Part shown: positions 1-5,856 of the stretch, one piece after another
Layout: every line of letters starts with the position of its first letter
How positions within the stretch are numbered: position 1 is the stretch's first letter
Assembly: GCA_019313725.1 (NCBI GenBank)
Contig: JAFDAT010000183.1
Coordinates: forward strand, 1-6,962
Direction: 5' to 3'
DNA: 6,962 nucleotides
From: Deltaproteobacteria bacterium
Lineage (GTDB): Bacteria; Desulfobacterota; Desulfobacteria; Desulfobacterales; B30-G6
Program-made: the position numbers and the translations under genes
Notes under the pieces: generated by a model
What the model saw: the letters and a program-made list of their open reading frames with translations, nothing else
What the model was told of the DNA's origin: nothing
Database searches by the model: none

Positions 1-1082
1 ATGTGTATCCGGTCAGAACGCTTGCACAGGCGGTGGCCTACCTGGGCGGATTTTCTGACATTGCACCGGTGGAAACAGATATTACGACCTATTTTGAGAA
101 AAGCGAACGTTTTGCTGCAGATTTTTCCGAAGTGATGGGCCAGGAACACGTCAAGCGAGCCATGGAGGTTGCCGCAGCCGGCGGGCACAATATCGTCATG
201 ATCGGGCCGCCCGGGTCGGGCAAGACGATGGTGGCTAAACGTCTGGCAACAATTTTACCGTCGCTGACCTTTACTGAAGCCATTGAAACCACAAAGATTT
301 ACAGCGTTGTGGGAATGCTGGACAAGGATCAGGCGCTTATCATCCGGAGGCCGTTTCGTTCTCCGCATCACACAATTTCGGATGCAGGGCTGATCGGGGG
401 CGGCCATATTCCCCGTCCGGGCGAAGTCAGCCTGGCGCATAACGGCGTCCTGTTCCTGGACGAACTTTCCGAATACAAAAAGCATGTCCTGGAAGTGCTG
501 CGCCAGCCGCTGGAAGATCTCAATGTCACCATTTCCAGGGCCAGGTCCACCATTACCTATCCCGCCAGCTTTATGCTTGTGGCGGCAATGAACCCCTGCC
601 CATGCGGATATCTCGCCGACCCGAAACACGAATGCCGCTGCACGTTTCATCAGATTCAGCGCTACCTTTCAAAAATCAGTGGGCCCCTGATGGACCGCAT
701 CGATATTCACATCGAGGTGCCGGCAGTGCCCTACAAACACCTGGGATCCACGGAATCGTCGGAGTCATCAGCCGATATCAGGCTGCGCGTCATTGGCGCA
801 CGTGACATTCAAACGGAACGCTTCCGCAGAACCAGAATTTTCTGCAATGCCCAGATGCACAACCGCCACCTTAAAAGACACTGCATGATCGGTGATGACT
901 CTCACCGCCTGCTGGAATCGGCCATTGACACCCTGGGATTGTCTGCCCGGGCTTTCAGTCGTATCCTGAAAATTGCCCGGACGATTGCCGACCTGGAGAA
1001 TCGGGAAAAAATTACATCCGATCACGTGGCCGAGGCGATCCAGTACCGCAGCCTTGATCGGGGCCGAAAAAACAGTGTTTGA
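1..1082 (+). CDS. comM: ComM/YifB-family Mg-chelatase-like AAA+ ATPase, 5'-truncated by window edge
   Basis: This is a cytoplasmic AAA+ ATPase of the ComM/YifB (magnesium-chelatase ChlI-like) family. ComM in naturally competent bacteria is a hexameric helicase promoting branch migration during integration of transformed DNA. The family is also widespread in bacteria not known to be competent. Numbering from the first full codon at position 3, I see Walker A GPPGSGKT (68-75), Walker B VLFLDE (149-154), the family signature MNPCPCGY (196-203) with a following Cys cluster (CRC, 211-213), the DRIDIH arginine-finger region (231-236), and a C-terminal helical Mg_chelatase_C domain with ARAFSRILKIARTIADLE (315-332). 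About 359 residues are present. Family members run about 500, so roughly 150 N-terminal residues (the S5-like/Lon-like domain) lie left of the window. The GTG at position 3 is probably not the true start. The gene ends in TGA, and the next gene lies 224 bp away with its own signals, so it is not tightly linked downstream. Confidence 0.95.
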   Translation, partial: VYPVRTLAQAVAYLGGFSDIAPVETDITTYFEKSERFAADFSEVMGQEHVKRAMEVAAAGGHNIVMIGPPGSGKTMVAKRLATILPSLTFTEAIETTKIYSVVGMLDKDQALIIRRPFRSPHHTISDAGLIGGGHIPRPGEVSLAHNGVLFLDELSEYKKHVLEVLRQPLEDLNVTISRARSTITYPASFMLVAAMNPCPCGYLADPKHECRCTFHQIQRYLSKISGPLMDRIDIHIEVPAVPYKHLGSTESSESSADIRLRVIGARDIQTERFRRTRIFCNAQMHNRHLKRHCMIGDDSHRLLESAIDTLGLSARAFSRILKIARTIADLENREKITSDHVAEAIQYRSLDRGRKNSV

Positions 1083-1106
1083 GTATTCTCTTTAATTATT
1101 AATGCT

Positions 1107-1133
1107 TAAAAATATTTTGGGACAAAATTTTTA
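1107..1133 (+). terminator. AT-only hairpin downstream of comM, weak terminator candidate
   Basis: A TAAAAAT(A)TTTT arm at 1107-1118 can pair with AAAATTTTTA at 1124-1133 across a GGGAC loop, with one bulged base. It lies 25 bp after the comM stop. The stem has no G-C pairs and no separate T tract follows, so it is a poor intrinsic terminator on its own. It may simply reflect the AT-rich spacer. Confidence 0.22.
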
Positions 1134-1186
1134 GAGACAACGAAGTAAAAATATGATTCATTCGGTCCATCAACGCCTTAACAGAT

Positions 1187-1209
1187 GGCCATAACTGATT
1201 GATATGGCC
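1187..1209. promoter_or_regulatory. 7-bp inverted repeat, possible operator upstream of the flavoprotein gene
   Basis: GGCCATA (1187-1193) and TATGGCC (1203-1209) form a perfect 7-bp dyad with a 9-nt spacer. The left half is also part of the 8-bp palindrome ATGGCCAT at 1185-1192. The dyad ends 11 bp before the TTGACA hexamer at 1221, a position suited to an activator or repressor site. It does not match the TGGT/ACCA half-sites known for LldR/GlcC-type GntR regulators, so no regulator is named. A chance occurrence is possible. Confidence 0.3.
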
Positions 1210-1220
1210 TGAGTGCTTCA

Positions 1221-1248
1221 TTGACAGTTCGTTATTAAAAAGTACAGT
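1221..1248 (+). promoter_or_regulatory. Putative sigma70-type promoter for the FAD-linked oxidase
   Basis: A perfect -35 hexamer TTGACA (1221-1226) is followed after 16 bp by TACAGT (1243-1248), which matches four of six bases of the -10 consensus. Transcription would begin around 1255, giving an untranslated leader of about 50 nt before the GTG start at 1307. The surrounding DNA is clearly more AT-rich than the flanking genes. This is sequence inspection only; no start site is known. Confidence 0.45.
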
Positions 1249-1293
1249 TGAAAATGACCCCCAAAGTAACCCTTTTCATTCAGTGTATCTATG

Positions 1294-1300
1294 AAAGGAG
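1294..1300 (+). promoter_or_regulatory. Strong ribosome binding site that fixes the GTG start at 1307
   Basis: AAAGGAG lies 6 nt upstream of GTG at 1307. This is a near-ideal Shine-Dalgarno sequence at good spacing. It supports the rare GTG start over any later ATG, because the N-terminal residues encoded from here also fit the family length. Confidence 0.8.
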
Positions 1301-1306
1301 TAATTC

Positions 1307-2692
1307 GTGAATTTTAATCCCCTCAGTACCGTCCACATACAGGATTTAAAGGCAATGGTTGCGGCCGACCGTTTTTCAACCGGGGCGTCGGTCCTGAAAC
1401 TGCATGCCAAGGATCAGTCACACCACCGGGGGTGCCTGCCGGAGGCCGTCATCTGGCCCACAGACCGGCTGGAGGTGGTGGAGATATTGAAATATGCCAA
1501 CGACAACAGGTTGCCCGTGGTGGGTTGGGGTTCGGGGTCCAGCCTGGAGGGCAATCCCATACCCGTGAAGAATGGTCTGGTTCTAGATTTTTCGCAGATG
1601 AACTGTATTCTGGATGTCCGCGAGGAAGATTTTCAGGTGGATGTCCAGCCGGGGGTCATCTATCAGGACCTGAACGAACATCTCAAATACACCGGGCTAT
1701 TCTTCCCTCCGGACCCGGGAGCCAGGGCTACGGTGGGGGGCATGATCGCCAACAACGCCAGTGGCACGCGCACGGTTTATTACGGTTCGACCAAGGACTA
1801 TGTTCTGAAACTGACCGTGGTGCTGGCTTCGGGTGAGGTCCTGGAAATGGGCAGACGCGTATCCAAAACATCTTCGGGCTATGACCTGCCCCATCTTTTT
1901 GTCGGGTCGGAGGGAACCCTTGGCGTGGTTGTTGAGGCCACACTCCGGTTGGTGGGCCTGCCGGAAGAGTTTTCCGCGGCCGTGGTGACCTTTCCTTCCG
2001 TCGAAGCCGCCGGCAAGGCCGTTTCCGCCATCGTCAGGTATGGGCTGAACCCGGCCGCTCTGGAACTTTTGGATTCGGCGTGTATTGAACTGTTTAACCG
2101 TGAAAAGGCTTTGGGGCTGGACCTGTCGCCGACACTTTTCCTGGAGTTCCACGGGCCGTCCATTGCTTACCTATCCGAAATCATGGGCATGGCCGAGGAG
2201 ATCTGCCGAGAAAACGGCAGCCTGGCCTTCAGTCCCGGCCTCGGGCGTGACGAGCGCAACCGCTTGTTTGAAGCCCGGCATGAACTCGGTGAAATGGTTG
2301 TGCGGGCCCATACCGACTGCCGCATCCAGGTTCTCGATGTGGCCGTGCCGATTACTGCTTACCCCGACATTATTTCAATGGCACGGCAGGAGGCGGATGC
2401 CGCCGGTATCCAAGGATATGCTTTCAGCCACGCCGGGGACGGCAACCTGCACCTCTGTCTGGCCGGCCGCAAAGATGAAACCGGTGACTGGGAACGCATC
2501 GACCGGATAAGTCAACGCATGGTGTCGAAAGCCATTTCCCTGGGCGGAACAGCAACCGGTGAGCACGGGGTGGGGATCGGCAAACGAAAATACATGCTTG
2601 CCGAACACGGCAGCAGCCTGGAATGGATGCAACGCATCAAGTCTCTGTTCGACCCCAACGGCATCCTCAATCCCGGGAAGATATTCCCATAA
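1307..2692 (+). CDS. FAD-linked oxidase, D-lactate dehydrogenase (LdhD)/GlcD family
   Basis: This 461-residue flavoprotein probably oxidises a D-2-hydroxy acid, with D-lactate the leading guess and glycolate or 2-hydroxyglutarate also possible, and passes electrons to a quinone, cytochrome or electron-transfer flavoprotein. The N-terminal FAD-binding PCMH domain covers about residues 45-215. It includes GWGSGSSLEGN (73-83), PPDPGARATVGGMIANNASG (134-153), YGSTKDYV (159-166) and GSEGTLGVV (200-208). The FAD-oxidase C-terminal domain follows, with DVAVP (344-348), HAGDGNLH (375-382), GEHGVGIGK (418-426) and the NPGKIF ending (455-460). The His and Glu residues of the last motifs match the metal and substrate site known in this family. 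There is no fused Fe-S domain, signal peptide or membrane segment, and length fits a complete LDHD-type protein. No glcE/glcF, lutAB, etfAB or lactate permease is adjacent, so the electron acceptor is unknown. It appears monocistronic. The GTG start has a strong AAAGGAG ribosome site. Confidence 0.93.
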   Translation: MNFNPLSTVHIQDLKAMVAADRFSTGASVLKLHAKDQSHHRGCLPEAVIWPTDRLEVVEILKYANDNRLPVVGWGSGSSLEGNPIPVKNGLVLDFSQMNCILDVREEDFQVDVQPGVIYQDLNEHLKYTGLFFPPDPGARATVGGMIANNASGTRTVYYGSTKDYVLKLTVVLASGEVLEMGRRVSKTSSGYDLPHLFVGSEGTLGVVVEATLRLVGLPEEFSAAVVTFPSVEAAGKAVSAIVRYGLNPAALELLDSACIELFNREKALGLDLSPTLFLEFHGPSIAYLSEIMGMAEEICRENGSLAFSPGLGRDERNRLFEARHELGEMVVRAHTDCRIQVLDVAVPITAYPDIISMARQEADAAGIQGYAFSHAGDGNLHLCLAGRKDETGDWERIDRISQRMVSKAISLGGTATGEHGVGIGKRKYMLAEHGSSLEWMQRIKSLFDPNGILNPGKIFP

Positions 2693-2723
2693 ATTTTCAT
2701 ACCCAGACGCGCACAGCGAAGCA

Positions 2724-2752
2724 AGAAACATATGTTTCTAATGAATTTTTTT
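2724..2752. terminator. Palindrome plus T tract between convergent genes, weak terminator candidate
   Basis: AGAAACATATGTTTCT (2724-2739) is a perfect 16-bp palindrome, able to fold as a 6-bp stem with an ATAT loop. A run of seven T follows at 2746-2752, six bases past the stem. It lies 31 bp after the flavoprotein stop and touches the stop codon of the convergent peptidase gene. The position suits termination of the plus-strand gene. The stem is AT-rich and the gap to the T run is long, so efficiency would be doubtful. Confidence 0.35.
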
Positions 2753-4233
2753 CAGGCGAAATCGGAAAGTGTCTCTTTCCAGCGTTTGACCAGAAGATCG
2801 GCTGACAGGGTCCCTAAGCGGTTTCTTTTAAAAAACCCAGCGATATCAAATTGGTTGCCCTGGTGCCACCATTGTTTGAGCATATCACCGGCGGCCGGCT
2901 GAAATATCCAGTTCGCTCCGAAGCTGTTGTGCAAGTGAGTTTCCATCACCGCTTCCCCCATCCATCCTAAAAGATAATCCAGGCAGTAAAACTCCGGCAC
3001 CAGGTCGAAAAGGTGGCTCTCGGGCTGATGGTAAAATCCGGTGTGCCGGGCCATCAATTCCGCATAAGGATTACCGTCTGAAAGGCTGCCGTCGTCAAAC
3101 ATTCGGTATTCAGCGATGAATTTAGCAGCATAGCGGCGAAAGACGGCAAGATCTTTCAGCATTTTGTAGCGGTGCAGTTCCCGGGCTTGATCCAGGGACA
3201 ATTGAAGGTGTCGATGTAAAAACAGAGTGGACATGGAAGCATTCTGGAGCAGAAATGCAAATGATTCCGACAGGCTGAACGAGGTAGACAACTCCCGATC
3301 TACAATGGACAGGCGGGGTGACGTGAAGGCCGCCGACAAACCGTGTCCGAGTTCATGCCACAGGGTTTCCAGGTCAACCCACCCGCCACTCGGATTTATG
3401 ACGATGTGAATTTCGCCGGGAACACGCAAGAGAAAGCTCATGGCCTGAGTGCTTTTTTTGTCCGTCCTTTGAATGTCAAGGAAAAGACCTTTGACCTTGG
3501 TCAGGTCGATCTTCCAGATATTAAAAAATTGTTTGGATCGGTCTAAGGCGTCCCTGGGAAGCATGGTGTCGAACTCGCCCAGTCCCAGTAGATTGATGGC
3601 ATCAAAGCGGTTGAGGCTGTCTATAGGAAGCTTGAACCGTCTTTTTGTCCAGACCTGCATGGCCTGGAAATAGAGCGTGTCGGTTTTCCGGAGCAGGTCC
3701 TGGAAAAAAGTGAAATACTGGCCGTAATCGATGCCCTTTTTTTCGCTGCAATAGTCGATGTAGGAACTGTAGCCCAACTGCCGTTGTAGAATGTCGAGCA
3801 GAATGCCCCAGTAATTCAGGGCAAACGGTTTGAAGAATTTACACAACGGCCCGGTTTCTTTCTGAAGTTCCTTTCGATCTGCGTGGGTGCTGGATTGCTG
3901 ACACCAGTGAATGATATCTTTGAAATACACCCGCTGGTCATTGATGATGGCGACCCCTCCACGCATCCATGTCTGCGTTTCAGTTTCATGGGGCATGAGT
4001 ATCTGCTGCAGATAGTGGTCGATGAAGGCATGTTTCAACCGTGTACGGGCGGAGCTGTTGGAAACACGATCTATCTTTTCAAGGGTTTGTAATTTCAGGA
4101 AATCTTCATAGTTTTCATACAGCCGATAGGGTTCGATGGCCGGATGTTCCCCCTTCCAGAGAGAAAGCGCGCTTGCCGTCCGGCGGTAGTTCAGCTCCTG
4201 CAAGGTTGTAATCAGTGGATTTTGTCCGGTCAT
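2752..4233 (-). CDS. M3-like zinc metallopeptidase (oligopeptidase family), compact form
   Basis: This is a probable cytoplasmic zinc metallopeptidase that cleaves short peptides, resembling family M3 (oligoendopeptidase F/thimet type). The gluzincin motif HELGH is at residues 293-297 in the context TLWHELGHGLSAAF. A downstream acidic ligand candidate is Glu323 in SLSESFAFLLQ, 30 residues after the first His, close to the spacing in M3 enzymes. The C-terminal part has YHQPESHLFDLVPEF (401-415) and YCLDYLLGWMGE (416-427), whose tyrosines could stand in for the substrate-binding Tyr of M3. At 493 residues it is shorter than typical PepF (about 600) or Dcp/OpdA (about 680), mainly in the N-terminal half. 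It has no signal peptide or membrane segment. An in-frame TAA three codons upstream makes the ATG at 4233 the first possible start. No good Shine-Dalgarno precedes it, so expression may be low or leader-dependent. M32- or M2-like relatives share this fold and are the main alternative. Confidence 0.78.
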   Translation of the reverse strand: MTGQNPLITTLQELNYRRTASALSLWKGEHPAIEPYRLYENYEDFLKLQTLEKIDRVSNSSARTRLKHAFIDHYLQQILMPHETETQTWMRGGVAIINDQRVYFKDIIHWCQQSSTHADRKELQKETGPLCKFFKPFALNYWGILLDILQRQLGYSSYIDYCSEKKGIDYGQYFTFFQDLLRKTDTLYFQAMQVWTKRRFKLPIDSLNRFDAINLLGLGEFDTMLPRDALDRSKQFFNIWKIDLTKVKGLFLDIQRTDKKSTQAMSFLLRVPGEIHIVINPSGGWVDLETLWHELGHGLSAAFTSPRLSIVDRELSTSFSLSESFAFLLQNASMSTLFLHRHLQLSLDQARELHRYKMLKDLAVFRRYAAKFIAEYRMFDDGSLSDGNPYAELMARHTGFYHQPESHLFDLVPEFYCLDYLLGWMGEAVMETHLHNSFGANWIFQPAAGDMLKQWWHQGNQFDIAGFFKRNRLGTLSADLLVKRWKETLSDFA

Positions 4234-4303
4234 GTTGTCAACTTAGCGCGCTTCGTTCACAATTGACAATGGTAAAAAGGGGATTATTTTGTGAACAATA
4301 TTG
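4234..4303. promoter_or_regulatory. Cluster of small dyads in the divergent intergenic region
   Basis: The 157-bp region between the divergent peptidase and zinc-ribbon genes holds several symmetric elements. They are GTTGTCAAC (4234-4242) abutting the peptidase start codon, ATTGACAAT (4262-4270), CAATATTG (4296-4303), and a perfect 8-bp inverted repeat GTTCACAA (4255-4262) / TTGTGAAC (4289-4296). The last pair brackets the candidate plus-strand promoter. The arrangement would suit a regulator shared by both genes. AT-rich spacers give such dyads by chance, so this is suggestive only. Confidence 0.33.
4263..4290 (+). promoter_or_regulatory. Putative promoter for the zinc-ribbon protein gene
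   Basis: TTGACA (4263-4268) is a perfect -35 hexamer, followed after 16 bp by TATTTT (4285-4290), four of six -10 matches. It would give a leader of roughly 95 nt. The arms GTTCACAA and TTGTGAAC sit at its two ends. A GGAG ribosome site (4377-4380) lies 10 nt before the ATG at 4391. Confidence 0.37.
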
Positions 4304-4390
4304 GAATCACGCATTAATTTTGAATAAAAGTTGATTGCCATTTTCTGACGAAAAACGGCGTCCGGCAACCGGGAATGGAGATATAAGCAC

Positions 4391-5065
4391 ATGTTTGAGA
4401 CAAAAGAACAGGTACTGGAAAAAATTATGGCCCAGGATAAACCCGTGTGTTGCGACTGCGGCAAGGAGATGAGTCTGTGGGAGGTCCCGCCCATCAATTT
4501 CAGCGACGGCCTCGGCTGGGGTTCGCCTTACCTGTACGTCTGTTTTAATGATGAGTGTTCGGCGTATCAGCAGGGATGGGACCATCTGAAAGAAAACTAC
4601 AGCCACACGGCTTCCTACAGGCGCATGTGTTATCCCGGAACCGACCAGTATGAATTGATGCCGGTTTTCAGCCCCGTCGGCGGGCAGGGCCAGATCATCG
4701 ACGACCAGGTGCTGCTGCAGGAAGAGATGCTGAAAGAAGCCATGAAAAAGGGGTTCTCAATTCTAGCCCAGTGCTATGTCGACAAAGATGCGGAAACTGC
4801 CTTGAGGATCGTGCTCGATCCTACCGAGCCCTCACGTGTAAGGCTGAAAGCGGCTGAAATGCTGGGTGATATCGGCGAACTGGAGGCCATAGACCCCTTG
4901 CGGAACCTTAATGTAGGCAATCGTCTGATTGAAGAGCAGCTGGAAAACGCCATCAGCAAGATTCACGAGCGGTTTTATACCCGGGAATGCCCGTTTTGCG
5001 CGGAAATCATTAAGAAAAAGGCCAAAATCTGTAAGCACTGCAGCAAAGATGTGGCCGGACGATAA
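4391..5065 (+). CDS. Zinc-ribbon protein with HEAT-like middle segment, function unknown
   Basis: This 224-residue soluble protein has a putative metal site at each end. The N-terminal site would use C20/C21, C23 (CCDCGKEM) and C51/C56 (CFNDEC). It is followed by a conserved-looking stretch with WEVPPINFSDGLGWG (30-44), SYRRMCYPGT (75-84) and PVFSPVGGQGQIID (91-104). Residues about 105-190 are helical, and PSRVRLKAAEMLGDIGELEA (147-166) reads like a HEAT/PBS-lyase-type repeat. The C-terminus is a classic short zinc ribbon, CPFCAEIIKKKAKICKHC (200-217), as found in many adaptor-like bacterial proteins. No catalytic motif, signal peptide or membrane helix is visible. The two-ribbon plus helical-repeat plan suggests a protein- or nucleic-acid-binding adaptor, which is inference. 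I recall similar sequences in Desulfobacterota but know of no characterised member. It looks monocistronic, with GGAG 10 nt upstream of the ATG, and its stop codon lies in the left arm of a long hairpin. Confidence 0.85.
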   Translation: MFETKEQVLEKIMAQDKPVCCDCGKEMSLWEVPPINFSDGLGWGSPYLYVCFNDECSAYQQGWDHLKENYSHTASYRRMCYPGTDQYELMPVFSPVGGQGQIIDDQVLLQEEMLKEAMKKGFSILAQCYVDKDAETALRIVLDPTEPSRVRLKAAEMLGDIGELEAIDPLRNLNVGNRLIEEQLENAISKIHERFYTRECPFCAEIIKKKAKICKHCSKDVAGR

Positions 5066-5124
5066 AATTTGCTCATAAGCGAACATTGAACAAACAATTT
5101 TCGCTTATGGGTAAATTTTATCGT
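5059..5124. terminator. Long bidirectional hairpin terminator containing both convergent stop codons
   Basis: The 25-nt arms at 5059-5083 and 5100-5124 pair along their full length. 23 pairs are Watson-Crick and two are G-U wobble in the plus-strand transcript; these two become C-A mismatches in the minus-strand transcript. After a single mismatch, ATTG (5085-5088) and CAAT (5095-5098) extend the stem over a 6-nt AACAAA loop. The arms carry AAATTTTA-type A/T tracts on both outer flanks, as expected for a terminator acting on both strands. The stops of the zinc-ribbon gene (TAA, 5063-5065) and the HsdR-N gene (TAA, complement of 5118-5120) sit at mirror positions. Both genes therefore end in the identical codons CGA TAA. 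Confidence 0.82.
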
Positions 5125-5636
5125 ATGACATTAACATTCATGCTGTCGTAGGATCTGAAAATCAGCTTTTCACGTTCCCTGCGTTCCCCGGCAAGTGGTG
5201 GAAGAACGATCTCCGTGAATTGACTCAGCAATTCGTTTCGTGATGGAATGGCGGCCATGCCTTCACCCACTTTTTTACCGCTGGCCGAATCCAATAGAAT
5301 GGCCGATTTGCCGTCCGATACCAGCGACAGGGGAATCGGACAGGCATCCAACAGACGTGCGGCCGATACGATTTCTCTCTCTCTGGAGCCAAGCGACCCC
5401 GGTGCACACTTGATGGCCATCAATTTTCGCCCGTGGAGCGTTATCACGAGATCCACGTGTGACCGGTATGCCAGCCCCTTGATATCCATCTGAATGGGTA
5501 CATTCACTTGGATATCCTGCTTCTTAAAACCCTTGTTATCCACCAGGAAACGTTCAATGGCCTGCCGATTGGCCTCGGCGCCCACATTGGGGACCTTCTG
5601 GCCGGTGACATAATCGGTTAGTAAATTGTCTGCCAT
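5118..5636 (-). CDS. Orphan type I restriction HsdR N-terminal-domain protein (degenerate PD-(D/E)XK fold)
   Basis: This 172-residue protein resembles the N-terminal nuclease-fold domain of type I restriction R subunits (HSDR_N_2-like). It stands alone without helicase domains, HsdM or HsdS. An N-terminal helix carries Glu21 in NVGAEANRQAIERFLV, the usual family position. The core reads RSHVDLVITLHGRKLMAIKCAPG (58-80). Asp62 and Lys76 correspond to the D and K of the D...(E/Q)xK active site, but Ala74 occupies the glutamate position (AIK in place of ExK). Nuclease activity is therefore doubtful, and a binding or structural role is possible. No restriction-system genes are present, so a working restriction enzyme is unlikely. 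The start at 5636 is supported by GGAG (complement of 5644-5647) 7 nt upstream. It is codirectional with gpmI but 220 bp downstream of it, beyond an inverted repeat, so co-transcription is uncertain. Confidence 0.82.
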   Translation of the reverse strand: MADNLLTDYVTGQKVPNVGAEANRQAIERFLVDNKGFKKQDIQVNVPIQMDIKGLAYRSHVDLVITLHGRKLMAIKCAPGSLGSREREIVSAARLLDACPIPLSLVSDGKSAILLDSASGKKVGEGMAAIPSRNELLSQFTEIVLPPLAGERREREKLIFRSYDSMNVNVIR

Positions 5637-5658
5637 GGCGCAACTCCGAATATTTATG

Positions 5659-5688
5659 ATAATAAAGCTCTAAACTCTAATTCTCCAA
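5659..5688 (-). promoter_or_regulatory. Putative promoter for the HsdR-N-domain gene
   Basis: Read on the minus strand, TTGGAG (complement of 5683-5688) is followed after 18 bp by TATTAT (complement of 5659-5664), a five-of-six -10 match. The start would fall about 15-20 nt before the ATG at 5636, leaving just enough room for the GGAG ribosome site. The -35 element lies inside the outer part of the inverted repeat, so the repeat may supply part of this promoter. Spacing is slightly long. Confidence 0.3.
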
Positions 5689-5826
5689 ACCCTAAACAAA
5701 TACCAAGTACAAATGTTCAAATGTTAAAACGGGCACATACGGAAATTGTTTTTTGCCGATTGCCGTTTATGTATTTGGTTCTTTGTTATTTGAATTGTTT
5801 AGTATTTGGAAGTTTAGCGATTAGAA
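5668..5826. repeat. Large imperfect inverted repeat between gpmI and the HsdR-N gene
   Basis: Two AT-rich arms of about 65 bp, 5668-5732 and 5763-5826, are imperfect reverse complements around a spacer of about 30 bp. Sixteen of the outermost 22 positions match without gaps. The inner part aligns with a few single-base gaps through shared blocks such as CTAAACAA, ACAAA, CAAAT and AAACGG. The sequence is low in complexity on each arm (many CAAA, CTAAAC and TTTAG words) and unlike the neighbouring coding DNA. It could be a dispersed intergenic repeat or miniature element, a structured RNA, or a transcription-end hairpin for gpmI. It has no convincing coding potential. Confidence 0.6.
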
Positions 5827-5856
5827 TTTACTGCTCATTAGATGGATCTATTGTCT

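Noticed and set aside
3..5. GTG at position 3 as the start of a 359-residue comM gene
   Set aside because: The protein begins in mid-family: the N-terminal domain of about 150 residues is missing and the frame is open to the window edge, so the gene most likely starts to the left.
2752..4233. The short peptidase as a decayed or truncated pseudogene
   Set aside because: The frame is uninterrupted for 493 residues, the zinc motif is intact, and the start and stop are well defined. It looks compact rather than broken.
4307..4606. 99-residue minus-strand open frame upstream of the peptidase
   Set aside because: It is antisense to the zinc-ribbon gene, whose cysteine motifs and ribosome site make the plus-strand reading far stronger.
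5118..5636. A type I restriction-modification locus
   Set aside because: Only an N-terminal-domain-like protein is present. No methylase, specificity subunit or helicase is in the window, and the catalytic Glu is absent.
5687..5697. CCCTAAAC word resembling a telomere-type repeat
   Set aside because: Only one copy is present with no tandem array. It is part of the arm of the inverted repeat in a bacterial context.
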